A stretch of DNA of 7,906 nucleotides from Candidatus Nanopelagicales bacterium (GCA_018399515.1 JAGYOB010000162.1:1-7906); one strand, 5' to 3'. Positions 1-6,005 are shown, counted from the first letter of the stretch. Numbers and translations: made by a program. Notes: a model not told the origin generated them from the sequence alone.

Positions 1-171
1 GGCTGCCTCATCGTGGAATCGGATGACGGTGCGCAGGAGGTGCGAGGTGGCCAGGCGGTGATCGCGCGCGCAGGCGACCGGATCCGATACTCCACAACCG
101 AGGGAGCGACTTACATCGCAGTCTGTCGGCCGGCCTTCAGCCCGGACACCGTCCATCGCGACGAGGACTAG
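1..171 (+). CDS. Cupin-domain protein, C-terminal fragment (5' end outside window)
   Basis: Frame 1 is open from the window edge to TAG at 169-171, giving the last 56 residues of a longer protein. The visible part alternates short beta-strand-like stretches with Gly/Asp turns (GGQAVIARAGDRIRY, then TTEGATYIAVCRPAF). This is how the end of a small cupin barrel reads: a 'G-x-V-x-x-x-x-G' turn, a strand, and a tail containing PAFSPDTVHRDED. I recall that kind of tail from cupin proteins of actinobacteria. The metal-binding histidines of the first cupin motif would lie outside the window, so metal binding and substrate cannot be judged. The gene converges on the membrane-protein gene at 181-633 with 9 bp between the stops. 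The fold assignment rests on pattern only, with no catalytic residue seen. Confidence 0.6.
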   Translation, partial: GCLIVESDDGAQEVRGGQAVIARAGDRIRYSTTEGATYIAVCRPAFSPDTVHRDED

Positions 172-180
172 TCGCGAGGG

Positions 181-633
181 TCAGGGGACGAATAAACCCT
201 GGCCGGTCGCCTGGGTGATGGAGCGTGCCCGGTCGTCGAGAGCGGCGATCAGGTCTGCTCGTGTCTCGATGACGTCGTCATGCCACGGCCACACGGTGGT
301 GTCCACGAGGACCTGGCGGGCCTGGTCGAATTCGCTGCGGCCCAGGGCCACTTCCTCCAAAACGAGTTCCTCCAGAGTCGCCCGCACCTCGCTGGGGCCA
401 ACCTGGAGCAGAGGTGAGGAGTAGGCGACGGTTCCGCGAATGCGCCTGTGGGCACTGTCGATCGTGGCGATGGCGTCGGCGTATGCGGCTTGGACGGCCA
501 GGGACTCTCGACCTCGCTGCCAATCGTCCACCGACAGGGCAGCGAAGGCGGCGAGAATCAGCGCAGCTGCGGCCACCAGGACCACGATCGGGCCTCGGCG
601 TGGGGGCCTCGGTGTGTGCTCCAGCACCTCCAT
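181..633 (-). CDS. Hypothetical single-pass membrane protein (150 aa)
   Basis: The product is not recognised. From ATG at 633 it has a short basic, Pro-rich N-terminus (PRPPRRG, residues 8-14) and one hydrophobic segment at about residues 15-34 (IVVLVAAAALILAAFAAL). A soluble, mostly helical, acidic tail of about 115 residues follows. The positive-inside pattern suggests a cytoplasmic N-terminus and an extracytoplasmic tail, either membrane-anchored or released if the segment acts as a signal. There is no lipobox Cys. An alternative ATG lies at 672, which would add 13 residues. I prefer 633 because the extra stretch uses codons unusual here (AGA, CGA, TAT, TCT) and would overlap the add start. 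Neither start has a clear Shine-Dalgarno. The stop (181-183) faces the cupin gene. The gene is divergent from add, so a link to nucleoside metabolism is possible but not shown. Confidence 0.7.
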   Translation of the reverse strand: MEVLEHTPRPPRRGPIVVLVAAAALILAAFAALSVDDWQRGRESLAVQAAYADAIATIDSAHRRIRGTVAYSSPLLQVGPSEVRATLEELVLEEVALGRSEFDQARQVLVDTTVWPWHDDVIETRADLIAALDDRARSITQATGQGLFVP

Positions 634-658
634 CAGCCCCACGGTAGACGTCTCGGGA

Positions 659-664
659 TATCTT
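659..664 (+). promoter_or_regulatory. Candidate -10 element for a leaderless add transcript
   Basis: TATCTT fits the actinobacterial TANNNT -10 pattern. It ends 6 nt before the A of the add ATG at 671, which is the spacing expected if transcription starts on that A. There is no convincing Shine-Dalgarno before add, which agrees with a leaderless mRNA. I see no recognisable -35 at the usual distance. On the opposite strand TACCGT (646-641) sits 7 nt before the preferred start of the divergent gene, so the 37-bp gap could carry two back-to-back leaderless promoters. This is inference from pattern and spacing. Confidence 0.35.
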
Positions 665-670
665 CGCCCC

Positions 671-1762
671 ATGGCGGCACCCAGTTTCGAGGACATTCGG
701 CAAGTTCCGAAGGTGCTCCTGCACGACCACCTCGATGGTGGCGTGCGTCCTGGCACGGTCGCCGAACTCGCCGAGGAGACCGGCTACGCGCAGTTGCCGG
801 TCACCGACGTCGAAGGATTGGCGAGATGGTTTCGCGCCGCGGCGGATTCGGGATCGTTGGACCGCTATCTCGAGACGTTCGCGCACACGGTGGGGGTCAC
901 GCAGACCTCGGCTGCTTTGCATCGGGTCGCTCGGGAATGCGCTGAGGATCTCGCTGCCGATGGGGTGGTGTACGCCGAGGTCCGCTTCGCGCCGGAGTTG
1001 CACGTCGAGCAGGGGCTGGACCTCAACGAGGTCGTCGAAGCGGTGCTGGCTGGTTTCGCCGAGGGACAGCGTCGGGCAGCCGCGGCCGGAAACCCGATCC
1101 GGATCGGAACCCTGTTGACCGCGATGCGCACGGCCGCGCGCAGTCGCCAGATCGCCGAGCTCGTTGTGCAGTATCGCGACCGTGGAGTCGTGGGTTTCGA
1201 TATCGCCGGACGAGAGGCCGGCTACCCGCCCACCAGGCACCTGGATGCCTTCGAGTATCTGCGGCGAGAGAATGCGCACTTCACCATCCACGCCGGCGAG
1301 GCTTTCGGATTACCCAGTATCTGGGAGGCGATTCAATGGTGTGGCGCCGACCGGCTCGGACACGGGGTGCGCATCGTGGACGATATCCGCATCGATGCCG
1401 ATGGCGTCGCCCACCTCGGTCCGCTCGCGGCGTATGTGCGCGATCGGCGGATTCCGTTGGAACTATGTCCGACGTCGAATGTCATGACCGGAGCTGCCCC
1501 CAGCATCGGCGAGCATCCGATCGGACTGCTCGAGTCCTTGCGTTTCCGGGTCACGTTGAACACAGATAATCGCCTGATGTCGGACACCACGATGAGCAAT
1601 GAGATGGTGCAGGTGTGCGAGGCTTTCGGATGGGGCTGGGAGGAGCTGCGCTGGTTGACGGTGAACGCGATGAAGAGCGCCTTCATCCCCTTCGATGAAC
1701 GACTTCGGCTCATCGACGATGTCATCAAGCCCGGATATGCCCGGTTGATGGATGCTCGTTGA
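671..1762 (+). CDS. add: Adenosine deaminase
   Basis: This cytosolic zinc enzyme hydrolyses adenosine and deoxyadenosine to inosine and deoxyinosine plus ammonia in purine salvage. The 363-residue length is normal for the family. Visible motifs are the N-terminal zinc pair His18-x-His20 (LLHDHLDGG), the zinc His207 and catalytic Glu210 in FTIHAGEA, the catalytic His231 in RLGHGVRI, and the metal Asp299 in LNTDNRLMSDTTMS. The residue after Asp299 is Asn rather than the Asp of mouse and E. coli enzymes; I recall the same TDN form in other actinobacterial Add proteins. I chose ATG 671 because the protein then begins a few residues before the conserved PKVLLHDHLDGG block; upstream in-frame sequence does not look conserved. 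There is no clear Shine-Dalgarno, but a -10-like TATCTT at 659-664 suits a leaderless start. Its product is the substrate of the PNP encoded at the other end of the window. Confidence 0.95.
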   Translation: MAAPSFEDIRQVPKVLLHDHLDGGVRPGTVAELAEETGYAQLPVTDVEGLARWFRAAADSGSLDRYLETFAHTVGVTQTSAALHRVARECAEDLAADGVVYAEVRFAPELHVEQGLDLNEVVEAVLAGFAEGQRRAAAAGNPIRIGTLLTAMRTAARSRQIAELVVQYRDRGVVGFDIAGREAGYPPTRHLDAFEYLRRENAHFTIHAGEAFGLPSIWEAIQWCGADRLGHGVRIVDDIRIDADGVAHLGPLAAYVRDRRIPLELCPTSNVMTGAAPSIGEHPIGLLESLRFRVTLNTDNRLMSDTTMSNEMVQVCEAFGWGWEELRWLTVNAMKSAFIPFDERLRLIDDVIKPGYARLMDAR

Positions 1763-1889
1763 TGACGGTTCGGGGGCGTGATGATGCGTCTATGCGGCAT
1801 GGTGTGACCGGTGTGGATCGTGTGAACGACGCACACGGTGATTCTGGCGCCGAAAATACGTGACGAACTGATGAGGAGAGGACGAGTTG
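1763..1889 (+). other. Intergenic spacer after add, with a short inverted repeat
   Basis: These 127 bp separate add from the small helical-protein gene. They contain a perfect 6-bp inverted repeat, CGTGTG (1819-1824) and CACACG (1832-1837), with a 7-nt loop, extendable to 8 bp by one A-T pair and one G-T pair. No T-tract follows, so it is a poor intrinsic terminator. Upstream is a tandem GGTGTG (1801-1806 and 1810-1815). I cannot place a convincing promoter, and no open frame here looks coding. Confidence 0.4.
1873..1881 (+). promoter_or_regulatory. Strong Shine-Dalgarno for the 92-aa protein
   Basis: GAGGAGAGG ends 8 nt before ATG 1890. It is one of only two strong purine-rich ribosome-binding sites in the window, and it favours ATG 1890 over the adjacent in-frame TTG at 1887. 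Confidence 0.7.
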
Positions 1890-2168
1890 ATGAGTGTGAG
1901 TGAACGGATCGTGTCCGGCCAAGAGCAGGTGTCCGAGGCGATCGACCGGGTGGAGCAGGTCCGGCAGGCCTTAGATCAGGCAGAGGCCATCGTGGAAAAC
2001 GTCGGGGACGTTCTGGAGTTCACCGACGATGTCCTGACCAAGGCAGCCGACGTCACGCGGACATCCCGGACCTGGCTGCCCATCGTGATCGGCGGTGCCA
2101 CCGTCGTTGCTGGCATCGCTGTGACTGTCGTGCTCATGCGCCGACGAGGGCGGCAGAACGAAGAATGA
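1890..2168 (+). CDS. Small helical protein with C-terminal membrane anchor (92 aa)
   Basis: The function is not recognised. Residues 1-60 are polar, charged and predicted helical, with regularly spaced Val, Ile and Leu (SEAIDRVEQVRQALDQAEAI and VGDVLEFTDDVL), suggesting an amphipathic helix or coiled coil. One hydrophobic segment follows at about residues 62-83, then a basic tail (RRRGR, 84-88). By the positive-inside rule the tail end is cytoplasmic. The helical domain would then be outside unless the segment loops back, so topology is uncertain. The start at ATG 1890 is supported by a strong Shine-Dalgarno 8 nt upstream. The stop overlaps the next start as ATGA, so the two genes are probably translated together. 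Small proteins of this layout are common and poorly characterised in actinobacteria. Confidence 0.75.
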   Translation: MSVSERIVSGQEQVSEAIDRVEQVRQALDQAEAIVENVGDVLEFTDDVLTKAADVTRTSRTWLPIVIGGATVVAGIAVTVVLMRRRGRQNEE

Positions 2169-2599
2169 TTCCCCGCTCGGGACCCTGGGCGGTCGATGAG
2201 ATCGAGCGGTACCTGCGTGACACCGTCATCCCCGTCCGCATCGCGACGATCGGCTCGAGTGGACCGATGGTGCAATCGCTGTGGTTCATCTACGACGACG
2301 GTTCTCTGTGGTGCGCGACTCAGTCGGATGCAGTCGTCGTTCGTCGGCTTCGAGCCGACCCTCGCTGCGGTTTCGAAGTGGCGGCCGACTCCCCGCCCTA
2401 CCGGGGCGTGCGTGGGCGAGGCCGGGCCACCATCGAGGCGGATGAAGCGGCCACGATTCTGCCCCGACTCATCGATCGCTATCTGGGATCGCAGCCCAAT
2501 CCGCTGGGGGACTGGTTGATGTCGCGGCTGGATGGTGAGGTCGCGGTCCGCATCACGGATCTGACCGTGACGAGTTGGGATTACTCCGGTCGGATGTGA
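2165..2599 (+). CDS. Pyridoxamine 5'-phosphate oxidase-like (split-barrel flavin-type) protein
   Basis: This 144-residue protein reads like the PNPOx-like split beta-barrel fold, whose members bind FMN, F420, heme or related cofactors. It has an N-terminal helix (residues 9-19) and the strand pair VRIATIG (24-30) and MVQSLWFIYDDGSLWCATQ, the usual 'access - short turn - plot of the barrel' opening of the family. Next come a helix of the R-R-L-R-A-D-P-R type (60-67) and strands CGFEVAADSPPYRGVRGRGRATI (68-90). The C-terminal half is a helix (ATILPRLIDRYLG) and the closing strands VAVRITDLTVTSWDY. Such proteins often bind the cofactor phosphate through basic residues near the RADP helix, but I cannot tell the cofactor or reaction, and it is not evidently PdxH itself. 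The start overlaps the preceding stop by 4 nt (ATGA) and lacks a close Shine-Dalgarno, so translation is probably coupled. Confidence 0.75.
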   Translation: MIPRSGPWAVDEIERYLRDTVIPVRIATIGSSGPMVQSLWFIYDDGSLWCATQSDAVVVRRLRADPRCGFEVAADSPPYRGVRGRGRATIEADEAATILPRLIDRYLGSQPNPLGDWLMSRLDGEVAVRITDLTVTSWDYSGRM

Positions 2600-2608
2600 T
2601 TCTGTCGA

Positions 2609-3472
2609 TCACACACCCTGGGGATGCCAGACCGTCGTGATCTCGGTGAAGGCGCGCAGCCTGCCGAGGCCGGGGTCGATGGTCCAGTCCGCGGTGACGT
2701 CGGCGAGGACACGCGTGATCGTGTCAGCTGCGGCGACCTGCATCTGGGTGGACACACCGTCGTCGGTCACCCCGGTTAGGTCCAGGGCGTTCACATCGGC
2801 ATGCCCGGCCAACCACGGACCGACCTCTGCGGGGTCGCCGGTGAGGATATTGACCACACCGCCTGGCAGGTCGGAGGTTGCCAGCACTTCGGCGAGGGTG
2901 ACCGCCGGTAGCGGACGCTCCTGGCTCGCGACGACGACGCTGGTGTTGCCCGTGACGATGATGGGCGCCACGACGCTCACCAGTCCCAGGAGTGCGGAGT
3001 CCTGGGGCGCGATCGCTGCGACGACCCCGGTCGGCACGGGAACCGAGAAGTTGAAGTACGGCCCGGCAACTGGATTCGATGATCCACTGACCTGAGCGAA
3101 CTTATCCGACCAGCCGGCGTACCACACCCACCTGTCGATCGCTGCATCGACGATGCCCGACGCCTTGCGGGATGAGATGCCTTCGCTGCGTGCTACCTCA
3201 TCCTCGAACTGTGCGCGGCGGCCTTCGAGCATCTCGGCGACCCGGTAGAGCACCTGGCCGCGGTTGTAAGCCGTCGCACCCGCCCATCCCGGCTGCGCAC
3301 CACGAGCGGCGAGAACGGCATCGCGGGCATCTTTGCGAGACGCAAGCGATGCGTTAGCCCAGAACCGCCCCTTGGCATCGGACACCGGGTAGGTGCGACC
3401 GCTTTCGCTGCGTGGAAAGGCTCCGTTGATGAACAGTTTGTAGGTCTTACGCACATCGACCCGCGTGTCCAT
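2609..3472 (-). CDS. Catalytically incomplete aldehyde dehydrogenase-like protein (pseudo-ALDH subunit)
   Basis: At 287 residues this is well short of a normal ALDH (about 480). The N-terminal part follows the ALDH plan: TYKLFINGAF (10-19), the helix YNRGQVLYRVAEMLEGRR, AGWSDKFAQ, the cofactor-domain strand VAAIAPQDSA and GVVNILTG. Key residues are changed. The PWN motif is P156-Q157-D158, the cofactor Lys of KPAE is Val181, and FTGSTEVG is DLTGVTDDG. The chain then skips the whole catalytic domain (no ELGGK Glu, no catalytic Cys, no EEIFGPV). It ends in RAFTEITTVWHPQG, which resembles the C-terminal oligomerisation strand of ALDHs. It is therefore unlikely to oxidise aldehydes alone. ATG 3472 overlaps the upstream ALDH stop as TGATG and has GGAGGTG 5 nt before it. 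I infer that it partners the active ALDH, as in the C-terminal pseudo-domain of ALDH16. An earlier frame extension (to 3628) is rejected because it lies inside that gene. Confidence 0.88.
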   Translation of the reverse strand: MDTRVDVRKTYKLFINGAFPRSESGRTYPVSDAKGRFWANASLASRKDARDAVLAARGAQPGWAGATAYNRGQVLYRVAEMLEGRRAQFEDEVARSEGISSRKASGIVDAAIDRWVWYAGWSDKFAQVSGSSNPVAGPYFNFSVPVPTGVVAAIAPQDSALLGLVSVVAPIIVTGNTSVVVASQERPLPAVTLAEVLATSDLPGGVVNILTGDPAEVGPWLAGHADVNALDLTGVTDDGVSTQMQVAAADTITRVLADVTADWTIDPGLGRLRAFTEITTVWHPQGV

Positions 3473-4914
3473 CACACCACCTCCGATCGAATGTAGGCGC
3501 TGAGTCCATGACGCCCGCCTTCGCGGCCGAAGCCCGATTCCTTGAACCCACCGAACGGCGAGGCGGGATCGAATCGATTGAACGTATTCGCCCACACCAC
3601 GCCGGCGCGCAGCCGCTGGGCCATCCACAGTGTTCGAGAGCCCTTCTCGCTCCAGATTCCGGCGGACAGGCCGTAGGGGGAGTTGTTCGCTTTGGCCACG
3701 GCTTCATCGGGAGTGCGGAACGTCAAGACCGCCAGCACGGGGCCGAAGATCTCCTCCCGTGCGATCCGATGCGCGGTGCTGACCTCGGTGAATACGGTGG
3801 GGGCAATCCACCAGCCGCGTTCGGGGATGGCGCACGGCGCGGTCCAGCGTCGGGCGCCCTCGTTTTCACCCGCCGTGATGTATTCGGTGATGCGAGCATG
3901 CTGAGCCGCAGAGTTCACCGCACCGATGTCGGTGTTCTTGTCGAGGGGGTCGCCGAGGCGGAGAGTGCGCAGTCGTTGGGTCAGGGCTTCGGTGACCTGA
4001 TCGGCGACCGACTCTTGAACCAGCAGACGTGATCCCGCACAGCACACCTGCCCCTGATTGAAGAAGATCCCGTTGACGATCCCCTCGATCGCTTCATCGA
4101 TGGGCGCATCGTCGAACACGATGTTCGCTGCTTTGCCACCGAGCTCCAGCGTCAGACCCTTCTGGGTTCCGGCAACCGCACGCTGGATGGCCCTGCCGAC
4201 CTCGGTGGAACCGGTGAATGCCACCTTGTCGACATCGGGATGCTCGACGAGGTTGCGTCCGGTGGTTCCATCACCGGTGAGGATGTTCACCACTCCGGCC
4301 GGCAGATCAGCCTGCTGGCAGATGTCAGCGAAGGCCAGTGCCGTCAAGGGTGTGGTCTCGGCAGGCTTGAGCACCACCGTGTTTCCCGTTGCTAGCGCGG
4401 GGGCGATCTTCCAGGCGAGCATCATAAGGGGGAAATTCCAGGGGATGATCTGCGCGGCGACGCCGTAGGGCCGGATCGATGTGCCGAGGCCGGCATGCTC
4501 GAGTTTGTCCGCCCACCCGGCGTAGTAGAAGAAATGCGCCGCAACGAGCGGGATGTCGACATCGCGCGATTCGCGAATCGGTTTGCCGCTATCGAGGGTC
4601 TCCAGAACTGCGAGTTCTCGCGCACGTTCTTGGATCAGGCGAGCGATGCGGAACAGGTACTTGCTGCGCTCGCGTCCGGGCATGCGCGCCCAGGTACGAG
4701 TGTGCGCGGTGGTGGCAGCACGGACGGCTCGCGCGACATCCTGTGGGCCCGCCTCGCTGACCTCTGCCAGCACGCCCTCCGTCGCGGGATTGATCGTCGT
4801 GAAGGTGGTTCCGTCGATGGGTTCGACGAATTCACCGTCGATGAACAGCCCGTAGTGCGCCTTGATGTCCACCACATCGGTGGATTCAGGAGCCGGTGCG
4901 TACTCGAGGCTCAT
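3472..4914 (-). CDS. NAD(P)-dependent aldehyde dehydrogenase, catalytic subunit
   Basis: The 480-residue cytosolic ALDH probably oxidises acetaldehyde produced by DeoC to acetate; the substrate is inferred from the operon. All family motifs are present: PWN with oxyanion Asn160, the cofactor pair Lys183 and Glu186 in KPAE, the FTGSTEVG nucleotide loop (233-240), general base Glu257 in LELGGK, and nucleophile Cys291 in NQGQVCCAG. EEIFGPV (387-393) and the C-terminal SPFGGFKESGFGREGG block are also present. The chain stops soon after, at SAYIRSEVV, without the extended 'YTEVKTVW' strand that closes most classical ALDHs; a similar strand is found at the end of the next gene. I chose ATG 4914 because it gives the usual family N-terminus. 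An in-frame TTG at 4998 would add 28 unlikely residues. The Shine-Dalgarno is weak. deoC lies 80 bp upstream and the pseudo-ALDH overlaps downstream. Confidence 0.93.
   Translation of the reverse strand: MSLEYAPAPESTDVVDIKAHYGLFIDGEFVEPIDGTTFTTINPATEGVLAEVSEAGPQDVARAVRAATTAHTRTWARMPGRERSKYLFRIARLIQERARELAVLETLDSGKPIRESRDVDIPLVAAHFFYYAGWADKLEHAGLGTSIRPYGVAAQIIPWNFPLMMLAWKIAPALATGNTVVLKPAETTPLTALAFADICQQADLPAGVVNILTGDGTTGRNLVEHPDVDKVAFTGSTEVGRAIQRAVAGTQKGLTLELGGKAANIVFDDAPIDEAIEGIVNGIFFNQGQVCCAGSRLLVQESVADQVTEALTQRLRTLRLGDPLDKNTDIGAVNSAAQHARITEYITAGENEGARRWTAPCAIPERGWWIAPTVFTEVSTAHRIAREEIFGPVLAVLTFRTPDEAVAKANNSPYGLSAGIWSEKGSRTLWMAQRLRAGVVWANTFNRFDPASPFGGFKESGFGREGGRHGLSAYIRSEVV
3478..3484 (-). 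promoter_or_regulatory. Strong Shine-Dalgarno for the pseudo-ALDH gene
   Basis: GGAGGTG on the minus strand lies 5 nt before ATG 3472, inside the last codons of the active ALDH gene. With the TGATG stop/start overlap it points to reinitiation plus independent loading, giving enough of the second subunit relative to the first. It also fixes the pseudo-ALDH start. Confidence 0.75.
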
Positions 4915-4994
4915 GGATGGATCAGCCTGCCTTCGTCGATCGGATTTCAGTGTCGGATTCTGATGTCGAACGCGTTCGTCGGCTGGTTCGGATG
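4915..4994 (-). other. deoC-ALDH spacer with a 12-bp perfect palindrome
   Basis: This is the largest gap in the minus-strand operon inside the window. CGAACGCGTTCG (4967-4978) is perfectly self-complementary. ATCCGA occurs twice between it and the ALDH start, at the positions complementary to 4952-4957 and 4939-4944 by eye. No T-tract follows the palindrome, so it is not an intrinsic terminator. It could be an operator, an mRNA processing hairpin, or chance in GC-rich DNA. Confidence 0.3.
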
Positions 4995-5954
4995 TCAATC
5001 ATGGGAGACGTAGTCGGGACCGGAGTAATTCCCCGTGGCCATACGCTGGCGTTGGAGCAGCAGATCGTTGAGCAGGCTCGAGGCGCCGAATCGGAACAGA
5101 TCGGGGGTTAACCATTCCGGTCCCGCAACCTCCTGCACCATGACCAGATATCGGATGGCGTCTTTCGCGGTGCGAATCCCTCCCGCGGGCTTGACGCCGA
5201 TGCGTCGGCCGGTGCGCTGGTGCCAATCGCGGACTGCTTCGAGCATGACGAGGGTGACCGGCATGGTCGCGGCCGGGGAGATCTTGCCCGTGGATGTCTT
5301 GATGAAGTCGGCACCCGCGGCCATGGCCAGCCACGAGGCGCGCCGCACGTTGTCCAGGGTGCGCAGTTCGCCGGTCTCCAAGATCACCTTCAGATGGGCA
5401 TCGCCGCAGGCCTGTTTGACCTTGGCGATCTGTTCGAACACGGTGCCGTAATCGCCCGTCAGGAAGGCGCCACGATCGATGACCATGTCGATTTCGTCTG
5501 CGCCGCGTTCGATTGCCGCCGCGGTATCTGCGAGTTTGACCTCGAGGGCGGCGCGCCCCGAGGGGAATGCTGTCGCGACGGCGGCGACATGCAGGCGATC
5601 ACCGACCACCGCGCGGGCGATCCCGGCCATATCCCCGTACACGCACACGGCCGCTACGGGAGGGACGAGGTCATCTGCGGGATCCGGATGCAGCGCCTTC
5701 GCGCACATGGCCTGGACCTTGCCTGGAGTGTCAGCACCTTCGAGCGTGGTGAGATCCACCATGGAGATGGCCAGATCGATAGCCGTGCGTTTGGCTTCGT
5801 TTTTGATCGAGCGCGAGGCGAGCATCGCAGCCCGGGCTTCGGCGCCGACCTGATCCACACCGGGCAGGGCGTGGAGGACATGACGTAGCCCAGCATCCGA
5901 CGCGTCGGGGGTGATGTTCGCCGCCGCATCGGGCACCAGGAGGGTCACCCCCAC
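4995..5954 (-). CDS. deoC: Deoxyribose-phosphate aldolase
   Basis: DeoC is a cytosolic class I aldolase that cleaves 2-deoxyribose-5-phosphate to glyceraldehyde-3-phosphate and acetaldehyde. The TIM-barrel hallmarks are clear: the Schiff-base Lys219 in ADFIKTSTGK, the second active-site Lys255 in IGVKPAGGIR, and Asp156 in ADEIDMVI. Other conserved blocks are SMVDLTTLEGADTPGKV (65-81), VAAVATAFPSG (123-133) and the tail NYSGPDYVSHD. At 319 residues it is longer than the E. coli enzyme (about 260), mainly through an N-terminal extension typical of actinobacterial and animal forms. There is no in-frame ATG near the conserved N-terminus, so I take GTG 5954; GTG 5948 is almost as likely. No Shine-Dalgarno is seen. 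It lies 51 bp after the mutase gene and 80 bp before the ALDH gene, consistent with a deoxynucleoside catabolic operon. Confidence 0.95.
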   Translation of the reverse strand: MGVTLLVPDAAANITPDASDAGLRHVLHALPGVDQVGAEARAAMLASRSIKNEAKRTAIDLAISMVDLTTLEGADTPGKVQAMCAKALHPDPADDLVPPVAAVCVYGDMAGIARAVVGDRLHVAAVATAFPSGRAALEVKLADTAAAIERGADEIDMVIDRGAFLTGDYGTVFEQIAKVKQACGDAHLKVILETGELRTLDNVRRASWLAMAAGADFIKTSTGKISPAATMPVTLVMLEAVRDWHQRTGRRIGVKPAGGIRTAKDAIRYLVMVQEVAGPEWLTPDLFRFGASSLLNDLLLQRQRMATGNYSGPDYVSHD

Positions 5955-6005
5955 AGGGTAGTCACCGCGGCGGTCGAATGCGCCGGGCCGGTGCGAACCG
6001 ACCGG

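Noticed and set aside
278..1291. A 337-codon open frame on the minus strand across the membrane-protein gene and most of add
   Set aside because: It runs antisense to the well-supported adenosine deaminase, its translation is Arg/Gly/Ser-rich with no family motif, and such long antisense frames are expected opposite GC-rich genes.
1817..1839. Inverted repeat after add as an intrinsic terminator
   Set aside because: The stem is only 6-8 bp and no run of T follows on either strand; it is recorded only as part of the spacer.
2609..3472. The short ALDH as a frameshifted or degraded pseudogene of a full-length ALDH
   Set aside because: The reading frame is intact from a strong Shine-Dalgarno to a C-terminal strand typical of the family. 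No catalytic motif (ELGGK, GQxC, EEIFGPV) appears in other frames, and only 9 bp separate it from the facing gene. It reads as an internal loss of the domain, not recent damage.
3472..4998. TTG at 4998 as the start of the active ALDH, overlapping the deoC stop
   Set aside because: The extra 28 residues (Arg/Asp/Gln-rich) do not look like an ALDH N-terminus, and ATG 4914 gives the standard family length of 480.
4495..5013. Plus-strand open frame of 172 codons opposite the ALDH N-terminal half
   Set aside because: It overlaps conserved ALDH coding sequence in antisense, has no Shine-Dalgarno and no recognisable domain.
5220..5888. Plus-strand open frame of 222 codons opposite deoC
   Set aside because: It lies entirely within deoC, which has both active-site lysines and full-length conservation; the plus-strand product has no recognisable motif.
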